Assembly (NCBI RefSeq): GCF_901933205.1
Contig: NC_044573.1
Span: 50,401,493-50,465,492, forward strand
DNA from: Camarhynchus parvulus
Lineage: Eukaryota > Chordata > Aves > Passeriformes > Thraupidae
Reading direction: 5' to 3'
DNA length: 64,000 nucleotides
Positions 40,027-49,141 of the stretch are shown here, piece by piece. The stretch's first letter is position 1. Each line of letters opens with the position of its first letter. Below the pieces are notes generated by a model. It searched no databases. It was not told the DNA's origin and saw only the letters and a program-made list of their open reading frames with translations. The position numbers and the translations under genes are program-made.

Positions 40027-43000
40027 GTGAGTGGTGGATTGAGCAGCAGACAGGCACAAAATTGGGAGTGGGAAGGGGAGCGTATTTCCTGACCCTAACA
40101 GAGTATGTAATTCCTTTCTTATTCCAGCCTCCTGCTGCCGGTGGGGTGCTTGGGTTCCTGAAACGAAACACTATGACAGTTCTGTACGCCTACTAACATC
40201 ACCCCCAGTGGCCTTCATAATGGGAGGGAAAATCAAGGTAAGAGCCTTCAAATGATTCACTGCAGGACAGCTGAGCAGTATGCATTTAATTATTTGCCTG
40301 GTTTAGGTGTCTGGTTTAGTAGTAAGGCAAATGCAAGGCTCCCAATGCTAGAGGTTAAAAAGCCCTGAAGTTTGACAGCTTAAGTATCCATGTTTTCACT
40401 TGTCAGGTTTTTGAGTAATATTAAAACCCAATCCCAAAAAAAAAAAAAAAAACTTGCAAAACCTTAAAAATAAGTATCAGGAAATAAATAAACAAACTGA
40501 TTAGCTGTATGATATGCAGACAGCATAATCTGATCCTATTTCATATTCTCTATATATGTATCTGGAGTCTACCCACAAACCTTCTCTAAAATAGCCTGAG
40601 TCCATGCAGGGGTCTCTTGACAAGCCCATTCAGTTTCAAAAGAGATGAGATAACATTTTTAGATGTTAAGAGAGGTTTGAATAGAAATGGATCATTTAGC
40701 AAGGCACCTTCATCATTTTTATTGCAGTCTCTTTTTCAAGAGCACCATAGTGGGTCAGAACTAGCATATAATTTTGCTGTTAGATTAAGGAGTTATTTTT
40801 TCTGAAGGATATTAGAACGTAGTTTACTACATCTAAGATTGTTTCTGTCATAATTTTACAATGTCTTTTCCTTTGAGCCATATCTAACAAAGCTTCTGCT
40901 CTCTTACCCATAAAGAACATTATTTTCTGGACATTGTTTTTGATAGAGGACAAGGCAAACTGTAGACTGGCTTTCCAGTAAGCTTTATTTCTCTGCTGGG
41001 AATTCAGTAGGGAAGACAAAAACCTAATGGTTGTCACTGACAGTTTACCCAAACATTTTAAAGTGCATCACAAACAACTATGCTCTCTTCATGAGCAGTA
41101 TGCTTTTGCTGTATGAAGTTCAGTGGACATTTGAAAGCATGTAATTTACATAATCTTTAAATTATTTTACAGATATGATGAGCGAGGTGATGGACAGGAT
41201 TTATAGCAGTGGTTGATTTCTTATTATGAAAGAAAATGCAATATGAACCTGGAAAAAAGTGAGAGAAATCTCTCACAGTTTACTACTTCAAAGTTTTGTT
41301 TCCTAGAGTGAAACCATTGATATTAGGGATCAGTGTAAATATGCACCATGAGGAACAATAGCCATGGTCATTCACACTTATCCAAAAAAGGCTACATCAT
41401 CATGTCCTATGAATAAGAACATCCTTTGAACAAGAACAATCAAGCAACAAGGCTTGTTGTAGTAGAAAACCTGCAGTTTGTGATTAATAAGAAATAGGTT
41501 TAATAGCAATGTCTGAACTGCTGGAAACCTGCAATAGCTCTTTGGAGAGTATAAAGTGGCATTGTTCCTCATAGCTCTCTGCCACTGCTGTAAGCCATGA
41601 GGTAGTGCTATTTTAACTTTTTTGTTGCTCGACATTTTCTTATTTTAATTGTGTAATCTCTGTGTTGGACTGAATTCGGGCATTAAGAGCCTCACCGCCC
41701 CCCTCTTTTGATTGTTTCTTTTTAAAGCAAGAGGAATAAAATTAATTGCTTCTGATCTACCACAATGGTAATTACATAGTCCCAAGTGGGACCTGACCAA
41801 GGATGAACTGCTGCTTTTGCTCTCTGGCTGGAGACACTAGACAGGCATAATAGAGAAGTACGTTTGTTTCAGTGGGCTGGTTGTTCCCTGCAGCAGAGGA
41901 TGATAGAAGTCTATTGCTGTACAATTGCACTGTGGCACTTGCAGGTTGCAACGGCATCCCACAAAGACTGAGAGGAAAAAAGTAATTTCCATGGTTGTAT
42001 ATCTCACTTTGCTAAGTGTGTCTGTGAAAACTGCTGGACTGCTGCCTCTTTGCTCTTTGAATCTTCATTAGAACATACACTGGTATAAAAAAACCATAGC
42101 AAAATCATTAAAAACATCTTGTACACTGCATGGCCCTAGAAGAGAAAAAGAAGCAGTGATAGAAAACAGTGCTAGGAATGGTTAGGAAATGCTAGCATTG
42201 CAAAGGAGCCACAATCATTGCTTTTAGATGTAGTTGTCTATTTGATATTTCTTTAAGAATCTTAAACAGGAAACCCATTGAATGTTTTTCTATATTAAAA
42301 ATAAATACATTATACCTTCAATTATTTCTGTTGAGAGGACTGGAAAAGAAACTTTGACAGTAAGTAAAAGTGTTTTGCACTTCCATATGTCAGAAAGAAG
42401 AGGAGGAATTTTTCTGATCTTTAAAAAACTCCTAACACTGTATTTTAAATGGAATAAAGCATGTATATAAGAAGATTGTCCAATGAACATTTAATGCATC
42501 ACATTGAGTTAGGTTCCTGACATCATGCTGGTGACTTAGAAATGTTTAAGCTACTAAAGTATAATACAGTTTATTTATCTTTCTGATTTCTGTATGTTCA
42601 CAGTACAATTTTTGTATCAAGCAGCTTATTGAGCAAATCAGGAAATATTTTTTTTTTCTTTTGAAGCTGATTTTCTAATAAGCTCTATTGACATAATCCA
42701 AACCTGTGACACTTGCCATTAAATTAAAAGGATGAACAAAATTATAAGAAACATTGTCTTGAGTACAACAAAAACTGGAATAGTTTGCTCATTCAATTAT
42801 GTGAGTTCTTCAAAGAAGTTTTACAGAAAGAGTATATAAGATGTAAATGATGGTGTGAAATTTCTTGTTGGCATATAGTCTTCAGAGAAAGAATAACAAG
42901 ACACATATCTAAATGCTTCTATAGCTGAACTAAGGCTTTACATGTCAGAAATGTTTGTGCTTTCAAATACATGCCTTTTGAAGATTTTGGCATGGATTAG

Positions 43001-43917
43001 CTAAGATCTATTATATATATCAAGTTGAAGGCAAACTTTATGTTGGAAAGAATATGCTGAAATTCCACAAAGATCTTGAAATTATTGTGTAAATGTGATT
43101 GAGGTTCCACAGATTCCAGTTATCTTCTTTCCCATGAGATTTTGCAAAGTAATTTTATTTAATTAGATTTCTGATTTAGGCAATTTCAAAATGAACCTGA
43201 ATAGTATATTAAAGATTTTCTTTCTGACACAATACTAGAAATTTACTTAAAAAATAAAACTAGATTTTTGTATGCATTAATTCTTCCTGGAGGTTGAGAC
43301 TCCATGCAAGGTGGCAAACATTACCAAAACAAGTCTTATTGAATGTTATACTAGTTCTTTGAGGTGACAAATGTCACTCAATATATGTTTTTATCTTTTG
43401 GAAGCTGCTCTTAAAATGTGTATTGCTCTCATCCCATGGCATACAATTATGACTTTAGAGTAACTGCAGCTTCAGTTAGCAAAGCAAATACATTTTTACA
43501 TGCATTTTTACAAAGCAAATACATGTATACCTGCCTATACTGAAACCTGTCATCTAACAAATACCAGACATTTTCTCAAAGCGCAGTTCTGGATAAACCT
43601 CCCTTTTCACCTGATTATCAGGCCATCATAAAATCTTATGATGTGAGTAATGTCTGCAATATCCTTAATCTCACCTTTAAAGGCGCTTTAGCTTTCAGGA
43701 AATTATACATATAGCATGACTTCAGTTGTCAGAATGCTATCTGCTTGTGTAGAGAGCTGATATTAACTTAGTTTTCTCTTGGTAATTTCAGCTTTGCTAC
43801 AACCAGTTCTGCCCCCTGGACACTGGGCTGTACCTCAGTCCTCAGGTGCATCAGCTTTGCTGGACCCGGTCACCTCTACCAGACTCAAGTGTCCTTGGAA
43901 GTGTCTCCAGCTGTTAG
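39978..43917 (+). CDS. Possible spliced small ORF, 94 codons (function unknown)
   Basis: Joining 39978-40026, 40128-40237 and 43792-43917 gives one continuous frame of 94 codons, from an ATG in GCATGC context to TAG. The exon 1 plus exon 2 part is exactly 53 codons, so intron 2 falls between codons. The peptide starts MQCHLLVAAQVLDC and is rich in Cys and Trp in its middle (CCRWGAWVPE at about residues 19-28). It has no clear signal peptide, membrane helix or family motif that I recognise. The frame is also open upstream of the ATG for about 20 codons, back to a TGA at 39915-39917, so the start is uncertain. The ATG has C at +4 and T at -3, a weak Kozak context. A chance open frame in GC-rich exons is quite possible. 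Confidence 0.25.
40027..40127 (+). other. Short intron 1 (101 bp)
   Basis: It begins GTGAGT and ends TTCTTATTCCAG. CCCTAACA at 40093-40100 supplies a consensus CTAAC branch point with the branch A at 40098, about 29 nt before the acceptor AG. All three core splicing signals sit at normal spacing, which makes this the best single piece of evidence for a gene in the window. Introns of about 100 bp are common in birds. Confidence 0.6.
40128..40237 (+). other. Putative exon 2 of the spliced transcript
   Basis: This 110-bp exon lies between the acceptor ending at 40127 and the donor AAG|GTAAGA beginning at 40238. Only one of its three frames is open throughout, and that frame joins in phase with the open frames of exons 1 and 3. 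A perfect TACTAAC heptamer at 40190-40196 precedes another AG at 40207-40208, so a shorter alternative exon (40209-40237) is conceivable, although the 12-nt branch-to-AG distance is tight. Confidence 0.55.
40436..40452. repeat. A17 homopolymer in putative intron 2
   Basis: Seventeen consecutive A on the plus strand within the larger intron, preceded by CCC. No retroelement body could be recognised next to it. Confidence 0.9.
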
Positions 43918-44012
43918 TGACCTCCTGCTCTGATGCCAGCAGTAACTGCAATCTCTAAAACATCTGTCAGGCTGCCCGCCTGTCCACCAGGAATAAAGCA
44001 CACCCCAAAAAC
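43792..44012 (+). other. Putative terminal exon of the spliced transcript
   Basis: The acceptor is a pyrimidine-rich GTTTTCTCTTGG tract followed by TAATTTCAG, with AG at 43790-43791. The exon is GC-rich relative to the window, and all three frames are open at its start, so openness alone says little about coding. The phase that continues from exon 2 reaches TAG at 43915-43917. AATAAA lies at 43992-43997, and a G/T-rich GGAATGTTGTG follows about 35 nt later, as expected around a cleavage site. The right edge is placed about 15 nt after AATAAA and is approximate. Confidence 0.5.
43992..43997 (+). terminator. Polyadenylation signal AATAAA in the putative last exon
   Basis: A canonical AATAAA lies about 200 bp after a good splice acceptor, inside an otherwise GC-rich stretch, and is followed by CACACCCCAAAAACA and then a G/T-rich element. 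The hexamer is frequent by chance in AT-rich DNA. Here its position relative to the acceptor is what gives it weight. Confidence 0.5.
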
Positions 44013-46737
44013 ATGCAAGGCAAGTTTAAAGGAATGTTGTGCAGAGATTCCTAAACAGCACATAGAACTCAGTGATAGCCAGAAATATCCAGCTACTTAT
44101 TACCAAGGTTGAGTGCAGTTCAAAGAGCATACTGGGAACGAGCAGCTTTTAAAGTGGATGTGTCAGGATTTGCCAGGGTTTCTCAGGGCAATCCAAATCC
44201 AGAGGCGGCAGGAGAACAGCAGGTCTCCCCTTGCTCAGCTGATCTGCATTCCTAAGCCGATGCCATTCAGGAGGGAGCGGTATCAGTGAGCAGAGTGCTT
44301 GGTGGTGGCATAGGAGGAGTGGCTGCCCATTTGTGGTGCATCACTGCAGCTCTTTGGGAGGGTGGGTTGGTGTCAAACGCTTTTCAGTGTATCCTGCCTT
44401 GGGAGTGAGAGGCAGTCTGGGTTAAAGCCCTTCCCTCTGGCAGCAGTGCACAGAGCTGGGGTGAAGGGTTTGTTTGGAGAACACCTGCACTGCTGCTCTG
44501 CAGGCGCTGGCATACAAGTGGGCTTGTGGACTTTTGGGCTTCTTCTGTTGGCACATGTGAAGCTGAACATTTCAGGCTTGCTCCTGACTTCCTCAGCACT
44601 GTTCAGCTGGAAGGAGAGGGAAGCTGCAGCATAAGCCATGCATGCCTTCCTTTCTTGGATGTAACTGCCATAAACAAATAAGAGGTGTGAAAAGCATGGT
44701 GCTATCTGTGGAAAATGATGACATGCTGTTCAAAAAATGGTAGGCCTTGTGAGTGTTCTGTTTTTCAAAACAAAATCTTACTGACTAAAAAAAAATGTTA
44801 CAGATGCAGAAGTGTGTGTGAAATGAAAGAATAATTGCTAGCATGGATTCATAATATTATTATGAAATAACTTCAACTACCATCATCTTGTCTGAAAGAC
44901 CTACTGCTGTCTCTGATTTAGATACTCATATTTAGGTGGTTTTTTTTTTGCCTGGTTTTTAAAATTTTCTTCATTACTGGAAGGATTTACATGATAACAG
45001 GATCCTTGCTTTTAAGAGTTCATCAGCTCCAGCCACTTAGTTCCCACTTGAAGTCATAATCTTCTGTTTATAATTTCGTAATTGTTTGTAGTAGAGGTGA
45101 TTAAAATATTGCAAACATAGCATTATTTCAGCTTCAGGCGTGGAACGAGCAGCAGATGAACACTTCAGGAACAAAGATGATGTTTTCATGTAAATAGCCC
45201 AACCAGTACAAAGTAAGAGGAAGAAATGAGTATGCAGAACGTGCCCAAATGCAATGTTTTTCACAGCTTTCTTTTAGATAGCAATTGCTCTTTGAAACAC
45301 ATGCTTTTCAGAAACTCACATCTTCCAGTAGAATATTTCTCTCATCTCTCAGGAAGTTTTTCTACTATATGAAATGTTTCTAAATGCACACAAAAAATAA
45401 TTAATGCATTAGTTGCCACAATAAACTCTCCTATGCATTAATTGGCAGAAAGTTCAGATCTCTTCCAGACAGACATTTGAATTTCACCCTTGCAGAAACT
45501 CAAGTCAGTGTGATGGCAGCATCAAGTGTATTCAGATATTCCAAGAGGAGGCACTGAATTTAGGAGTTCATGCTGCATGTCTGTGCTCCTGCACAGCCTG
45601 TACAGCAGGCTCTGAGGGCTCGTGCAGCTCCCTCTGCAGACTGGGTTTCCAGCCCCAGCCACTTGCTGGTGCTTACTGTCAGCACCCTGCTGGGGGAGGG
45701 ACAGCCTCCACACCATGTAATCAGATCATACTTGGAAATTCGGTACATCTAGGATCTGCCATATGTGTAAGACAACAAATTTGGGGTGACTGCTTCCTAA
45801 ACAAGCTCCCTCTTCAGTTGCCAAACTGCAATGCAAAAGACTGATGTAATTTTATATGCTGTTTAAGTTGCTGAATACCCAGAAAATTCATTTCCCTCCC
45901 TCTCACAAACCCCAAAGGAACTTGTAATCCAATGATAAGTGGTTATCTCTCAGAAACATTGAGTACAGAGATATGTGCCACTCTTTTATGCACATAATAA
46001 TTCATTAAATTCACAAGAAGATGTACTGATTCTGCCATTTTATTATTTAAAAAGAAATGTTAAAAAACAATGAGGTATTTTGGTCTTCTCAGCCATTGTT
46101 GTTTTGCTGCATATATTGATTTCATGAGAAGAACAGAACTGTGAGAATGGAACATTTCTCTAGAAAACTATATGTGCTCAACATTATATTTGGATAATGC
46201 TGGAAAAGTTTTTTTAGAAAAACCCTGCCAAAGATCAACTCTGAGGGACAAGTAAGTAATGGGAACTTTTTGTTACACTCTTTGCCTGATGACTCTTTGT
46301 GTAAAAGGTGAGAGATGAGTTCATTAGTCACACAGAGGCAAGATATCTGAAGTGTTGTCTGAAGGTACCACAATAAAACAAGCTTCTCGTGGCTGGTCCC
46401 AAGTCATGCCAGGGCCTCTTGAATATCAAGTTTGTCAGATCCAAGTTCCCTGTAAAATGTAAGCCCTGGTGCCTAAAGGCATCATTAACAGGAACCAATG
46501 ACTCCAGCAACCAGCTATCTCAGAGAGTAAGAAATACTTAAGAGGGAGGTAAAGAAGGACCCTCAGTATCATGGATGAGGACAGTCCTCTATATGTAAAA
46601 TCAGAGGCTGTCCCGGGCATGGGCCGTGGGGAGGTGCCATTGCATCCCCTGGGGTGCCCACCCTCTGACACAGCCTGTGGGCACATGGCCTGAATCTCCT
46701 TTCTCCTCTCACTCCTGCCAGTCACCGGGCAGCCTCA
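44013..46737. other. GC-elevated then ordinary non-coding DNA downstream of the putative transcript
   Basis: From 44013 to about 44640 the sequence stays noticeably richer in G+C than the window. It has overlapping open frames on both strands (44362-44634 plus, 44373-44639 minus) that have no recognisable content. A second GC-rich patch lies at about 45590-45720, containing a small GGTGCT/AGCACC inverted repeat. The rest, including 46400-46737 just before the CR1 tail, is unremarkable. The elevated patches might be additional exons or old repeats but I cannot show either. Confidence 0.55.
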
Positions 46738-46866
46738 TTCCTGGTAAGTGTTCCAAAAACATGGCTACGGCACCTGAGGGCATGCTTTAGTGGTGAACAT
46801 GGTGGTGGTTGGACTCGATGATCTTAAAAGTCTCTTGTGATCTTAATGATTCTATGACTCTGTGAT
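46738..46866 (+). mobile_element. CR1 LINE 3' fragment
   Basis: The sequence follows the bird CR1 3' untranslated region: a TTCCTGG...GTTCCAAAAAC start, a TTTAGTGGTGAACATGGTGG block, GGTTGGACTCGATGATCTTA, and terminal short repeats of the ATTCTATGA type at about 46848-46866. It lacks any reverse-transcriptase sequence, as expected for the 5'-truncated copies that make up nearly all CR1 insertions. Several deviations from the usual CR1 tail (a missing stretch before GGTTGGACT, and TGTGATCTTA where most copies have TCCAACC-like sequence) indicate an old, decayed copy. The left boundary is approximate. Confidence 0.88.
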
Positions 46867-47886
46867 ATCTGTGTTGGACAATTCAGTGTTGGACAATGTT
46901 ACCTAAAATTGTAGATAGCTGACAAAATATACCTGTGTATATTTTGTATTAAATTCCTAAATAATTTATGCTTTCTGAACATAATTGCTTGTTCTAATAA
47001 GCTTTGGCTGTATCAGTATGACTTTCCAGAATAAGTTTTGTAATGGGAGAAGTTCCCAATTTCATCTTTTTAAGGAAATTCAAAAGAGGGAACTAGAAGA
47101 ATATTCCATAAAATATAAACAATTTTAAGTGAATTATTAAAGGAACAGAATTAAGGCAAAATGAAACAAATCAGTGAGGGTTCTTAGTTCTAAATTTCAA
47201 AGACACTTTATGTTGATTTATGTGAGTTGAGCTTCTGAGCCCAAAGTTGTTGCTGGTCGAAGCTGCTGTTTGGCTTGGAAATGTGTTCCCTATTTGGTCA
47301 GAATACTTTTTTTTTTACCCTCTGAGGCATTTTTCAAAAGGATAGGTAGAGAAGAAGAAGAGGTTGATTGACCTATTTTTCAATAAGATGTCACTTCTGG
47401 AAGAGGGATTTTTGGGAAGTAAAGGGAGGCAGAAAAGAGAGAAGACATTCTTTTTCTCACTGTCATGAATGAGAACAATACAGTGGTAGCTGCGGCCAGA
47501 GATAAAGTTACCTAAACTTAGATAATAAATTTAGGAGGTAGAATATATTGGATAAAGCATTTTATGTCAGAAATACAAACATGTGCAGCTGTTTTCGTTC
47601 TCTATATTTTTTCTTTTTAAAATATATCATAAAATTGATGGTAGGGTTTGCAGATATCATTATGCACTAATTAAATACATGTAGAATTTTAAAAGGATGG
47701 GCATGTAAGTCTTTCCAAATACTGGTGCATAAGCTAAGACTTTTCTTGTTTAAAAAGTACCAGCTTATAAGGAGAAAAAATGTGCTCTAATTTAGCTGGA
47801 CAGATTTGCAAAGATCTTTGAAAGTGTGAAAAAGGGATAAGAAGAAAATGTCTCCTTTACAATCTGTTTATGGCTTTGGAACTGTG

Positions 47887-47944
47887 CTTTATCTTGACAA
47901 ATAAGATAAAGATCATTTGACAGGAATCCACTTATTCTTATCTT
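47887..47944. promoter_or_regulatory. Candidate GATA-factor site cluster with inverted repeat
   Basis: CTTTATCTT (47887-47895) and AAGATAAAG (47903-47911) form a perfect 9-bp inverted repeat around a 7-bp spacer, and each arm contains a GATA-type core (TATC and GATA). AAGATC overlaps the right arm, and CTTATCTT follows at 47937-47944. Three GATA cores within about 60 bp suit a binding platform for GATA transcription factors, but such motifs also occur by chance in AT-rich DNA. No target gene is indicated. Confidence 0.3.
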
Positions 47945-48422
47945 GCTAGCAACTTAAAAACTGAATTATTCATCCTCAGTGTGAAACTCTTGTTTTTTAT
48001 TCTAAATTCAGCTGCATAGTTCACACCTAGTCTCCACAAAAATGTATCCAATGCAATAAAATAAATGTAGTGAAAATTACCTCTGTAACAGCAACATTAC
48101 TAAAAATTATAAGCATTCCATGAATGAAAGAGCTTTAATGAACTAGTAATAAGTCTTACAAGAGTTATATAGATATTTCTCTAGTTTCTTTCTGTAACTT
48201 TTAGTTGTGGAGGGGTGAGTGAACTCATGAGCTTTGTTAAATCATGCAGGAATTTTCCTCTACATGAGAAGTCTTTAAGTGAACTCACTTGCACCACATG
48301 AAATTGCAAATGTGTTAACCTTGGCTGTGTCACACAGGTACGGGGAATAAGCATGACTGCTGACTGCCAACTCCAGACCTAAAAATTCCATATTACGGAT
48401 GCAGTTGTACCACAAATTTTAT

Positions 48423-48478
48423 TTTTCTAGAAAGATTTGATGCACTCTGATTTTCTAGAAAGATTTGGTGAACTCTGA
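48423..48478. repeat. 28-bp tandem duplication
   Basis: Bases 48423-48450 (starting TTTTCTAGAAAGATTT) are repeated at 48451-48478 with two mismatches. The copies abut exactly. This is a simple local duplication of moderate age. Confidence 0.92.
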
Positions 48479-48726
48479 TTTTGATAAGCTCTTCCTGTGA
48501 CAATGTTACATTAATAAAGTAAATAGATAATACAAACATTTATTTCTGTAATAAAACCTGTGCTTTGCAAGCACAACACATCTGTAATCTATCTTGAGTG
48601 CTGTTTTGACCTGATCCAAAATATGAGACCAGACAGTTTAAGAAGAGCTCTTTCATGCTTCTTAGTAATTTTGAACCATGCAGTTTTTCCTCAATAGTTT
48701 ATTTTTTCCTGCATACATTTTCTATT

Positions 48727-48773
48727 ACTGATTTATATATAAAATATAATATATATATATTTTATATATCAGT
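48727..48773. repeat. AT-rich imperfect inverted repeat
   Basis: ACTGAT at 48727-48732 pairs with ATCAGT at 48768-48773. The interior consists of TATATA and AAAATATA blocks that pair with TATATTTTATATA apart from a small bulge. It is a nearly pure A/T centre that could extrude as a cruciform. It may simply be a decayed TA microsatellite. Confidence 0.7.
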
Positions 48774-49133
48774 TAAGCATTTTCATCTCTTGAATTAAAA
48801 CCAATTGGCTAGCACATATAAGGTCAAATAAATCAGATTAGGAGTCACTACTCTTAAATTTTAGTCACTACTGCTTGAAACTCAATTCCATGACATATTT
48901 GAATGTCTTCAGCTCCACGTTTCCCCCTAGTTTTTTAATGTAATGGCACACCTTTGTTAATGTGTACATCTGTGTGCAGAGCTAAAGTGAGCAGTCTCAG
49001 CTCAGGAGGGTGGGTGTGATCGGAGGAGTTGTGAGCCGCTGAGGAGGGATTGTCGTGGGCACAGCATTTGAACAGGAAAGTGGTGGCTCTCTTTCACAGG
49101 ACAATAGAGAGGAAGCTGCTAACAATGGTGTGC

Positions 49134-49141
49134 TATAAAAA
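49134..49141 (+). promoter_or_regulatory. Candidate TATA box
   Basis: TATAAAAA in the context GTGCTATAAAAAGC lies in a locally GC-richer patch (about 48975-49230), with CACAGGACAATAG (inverted CCAAT-like or SOX-like) about 40 bp upstream and a TCA initiator-like triplet about 30 bp downstream. No transcript can be shown from it, and TATA-like strings are common in AT-rich DNA. Confidence 0.2.

Larger units (their letters stand above)
39884..44012 (+). ncRNA. Putative spliced transcript, three exons (lncRNA or small-protein mRNA)
   Basis: This gene-like unit is inferred from an ordered set of splice signals on the plus strand. The first exon (39884-40026) ends in CAG followed by GTGAGT. A 101-bp intron has a CTAAC branch point and the acceptor TTCTTATTCCAG. 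The second exon (40128-40237) ends in AAG followed by GTAAGA. A 3,554-bp intron ends in a pyrimidine-rich acceptor, and the last exon starts at 43792 and carries AATAAA at 43992-43997. The exons are visibly richer in G+C than their surroundings. The left edge at 39884 rests on a moderate acceptor (CTGTTCTTACAG), so the unit may have further 5' exons or may start within this exon. One frame is open across all three exons (see the CDS entry). The gene is not recognised. A long non-coding RNA is the more cautious reading. Confidence 0.5.

Noticed and set aside
39884..44012. Assigning the spliced transcript to a named conserved lncRNA
   Set aside because: Known vertebrate lncRNAs such as RMST were considered, but I cannot verify any match from the sequence alone, so no symbol is given.
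44362..44639. Overlapping 88-90 codon frames on both strands
   Set aside because: Mirror-image openness follows from local GC-richness. Neither translation is recognisable and no adjoining splice signals fit.
46737..46748. Donor-like CTGGTAAGTG
   Set aside because: It lies within the CR1 tail and is explained by the repeat sequence.
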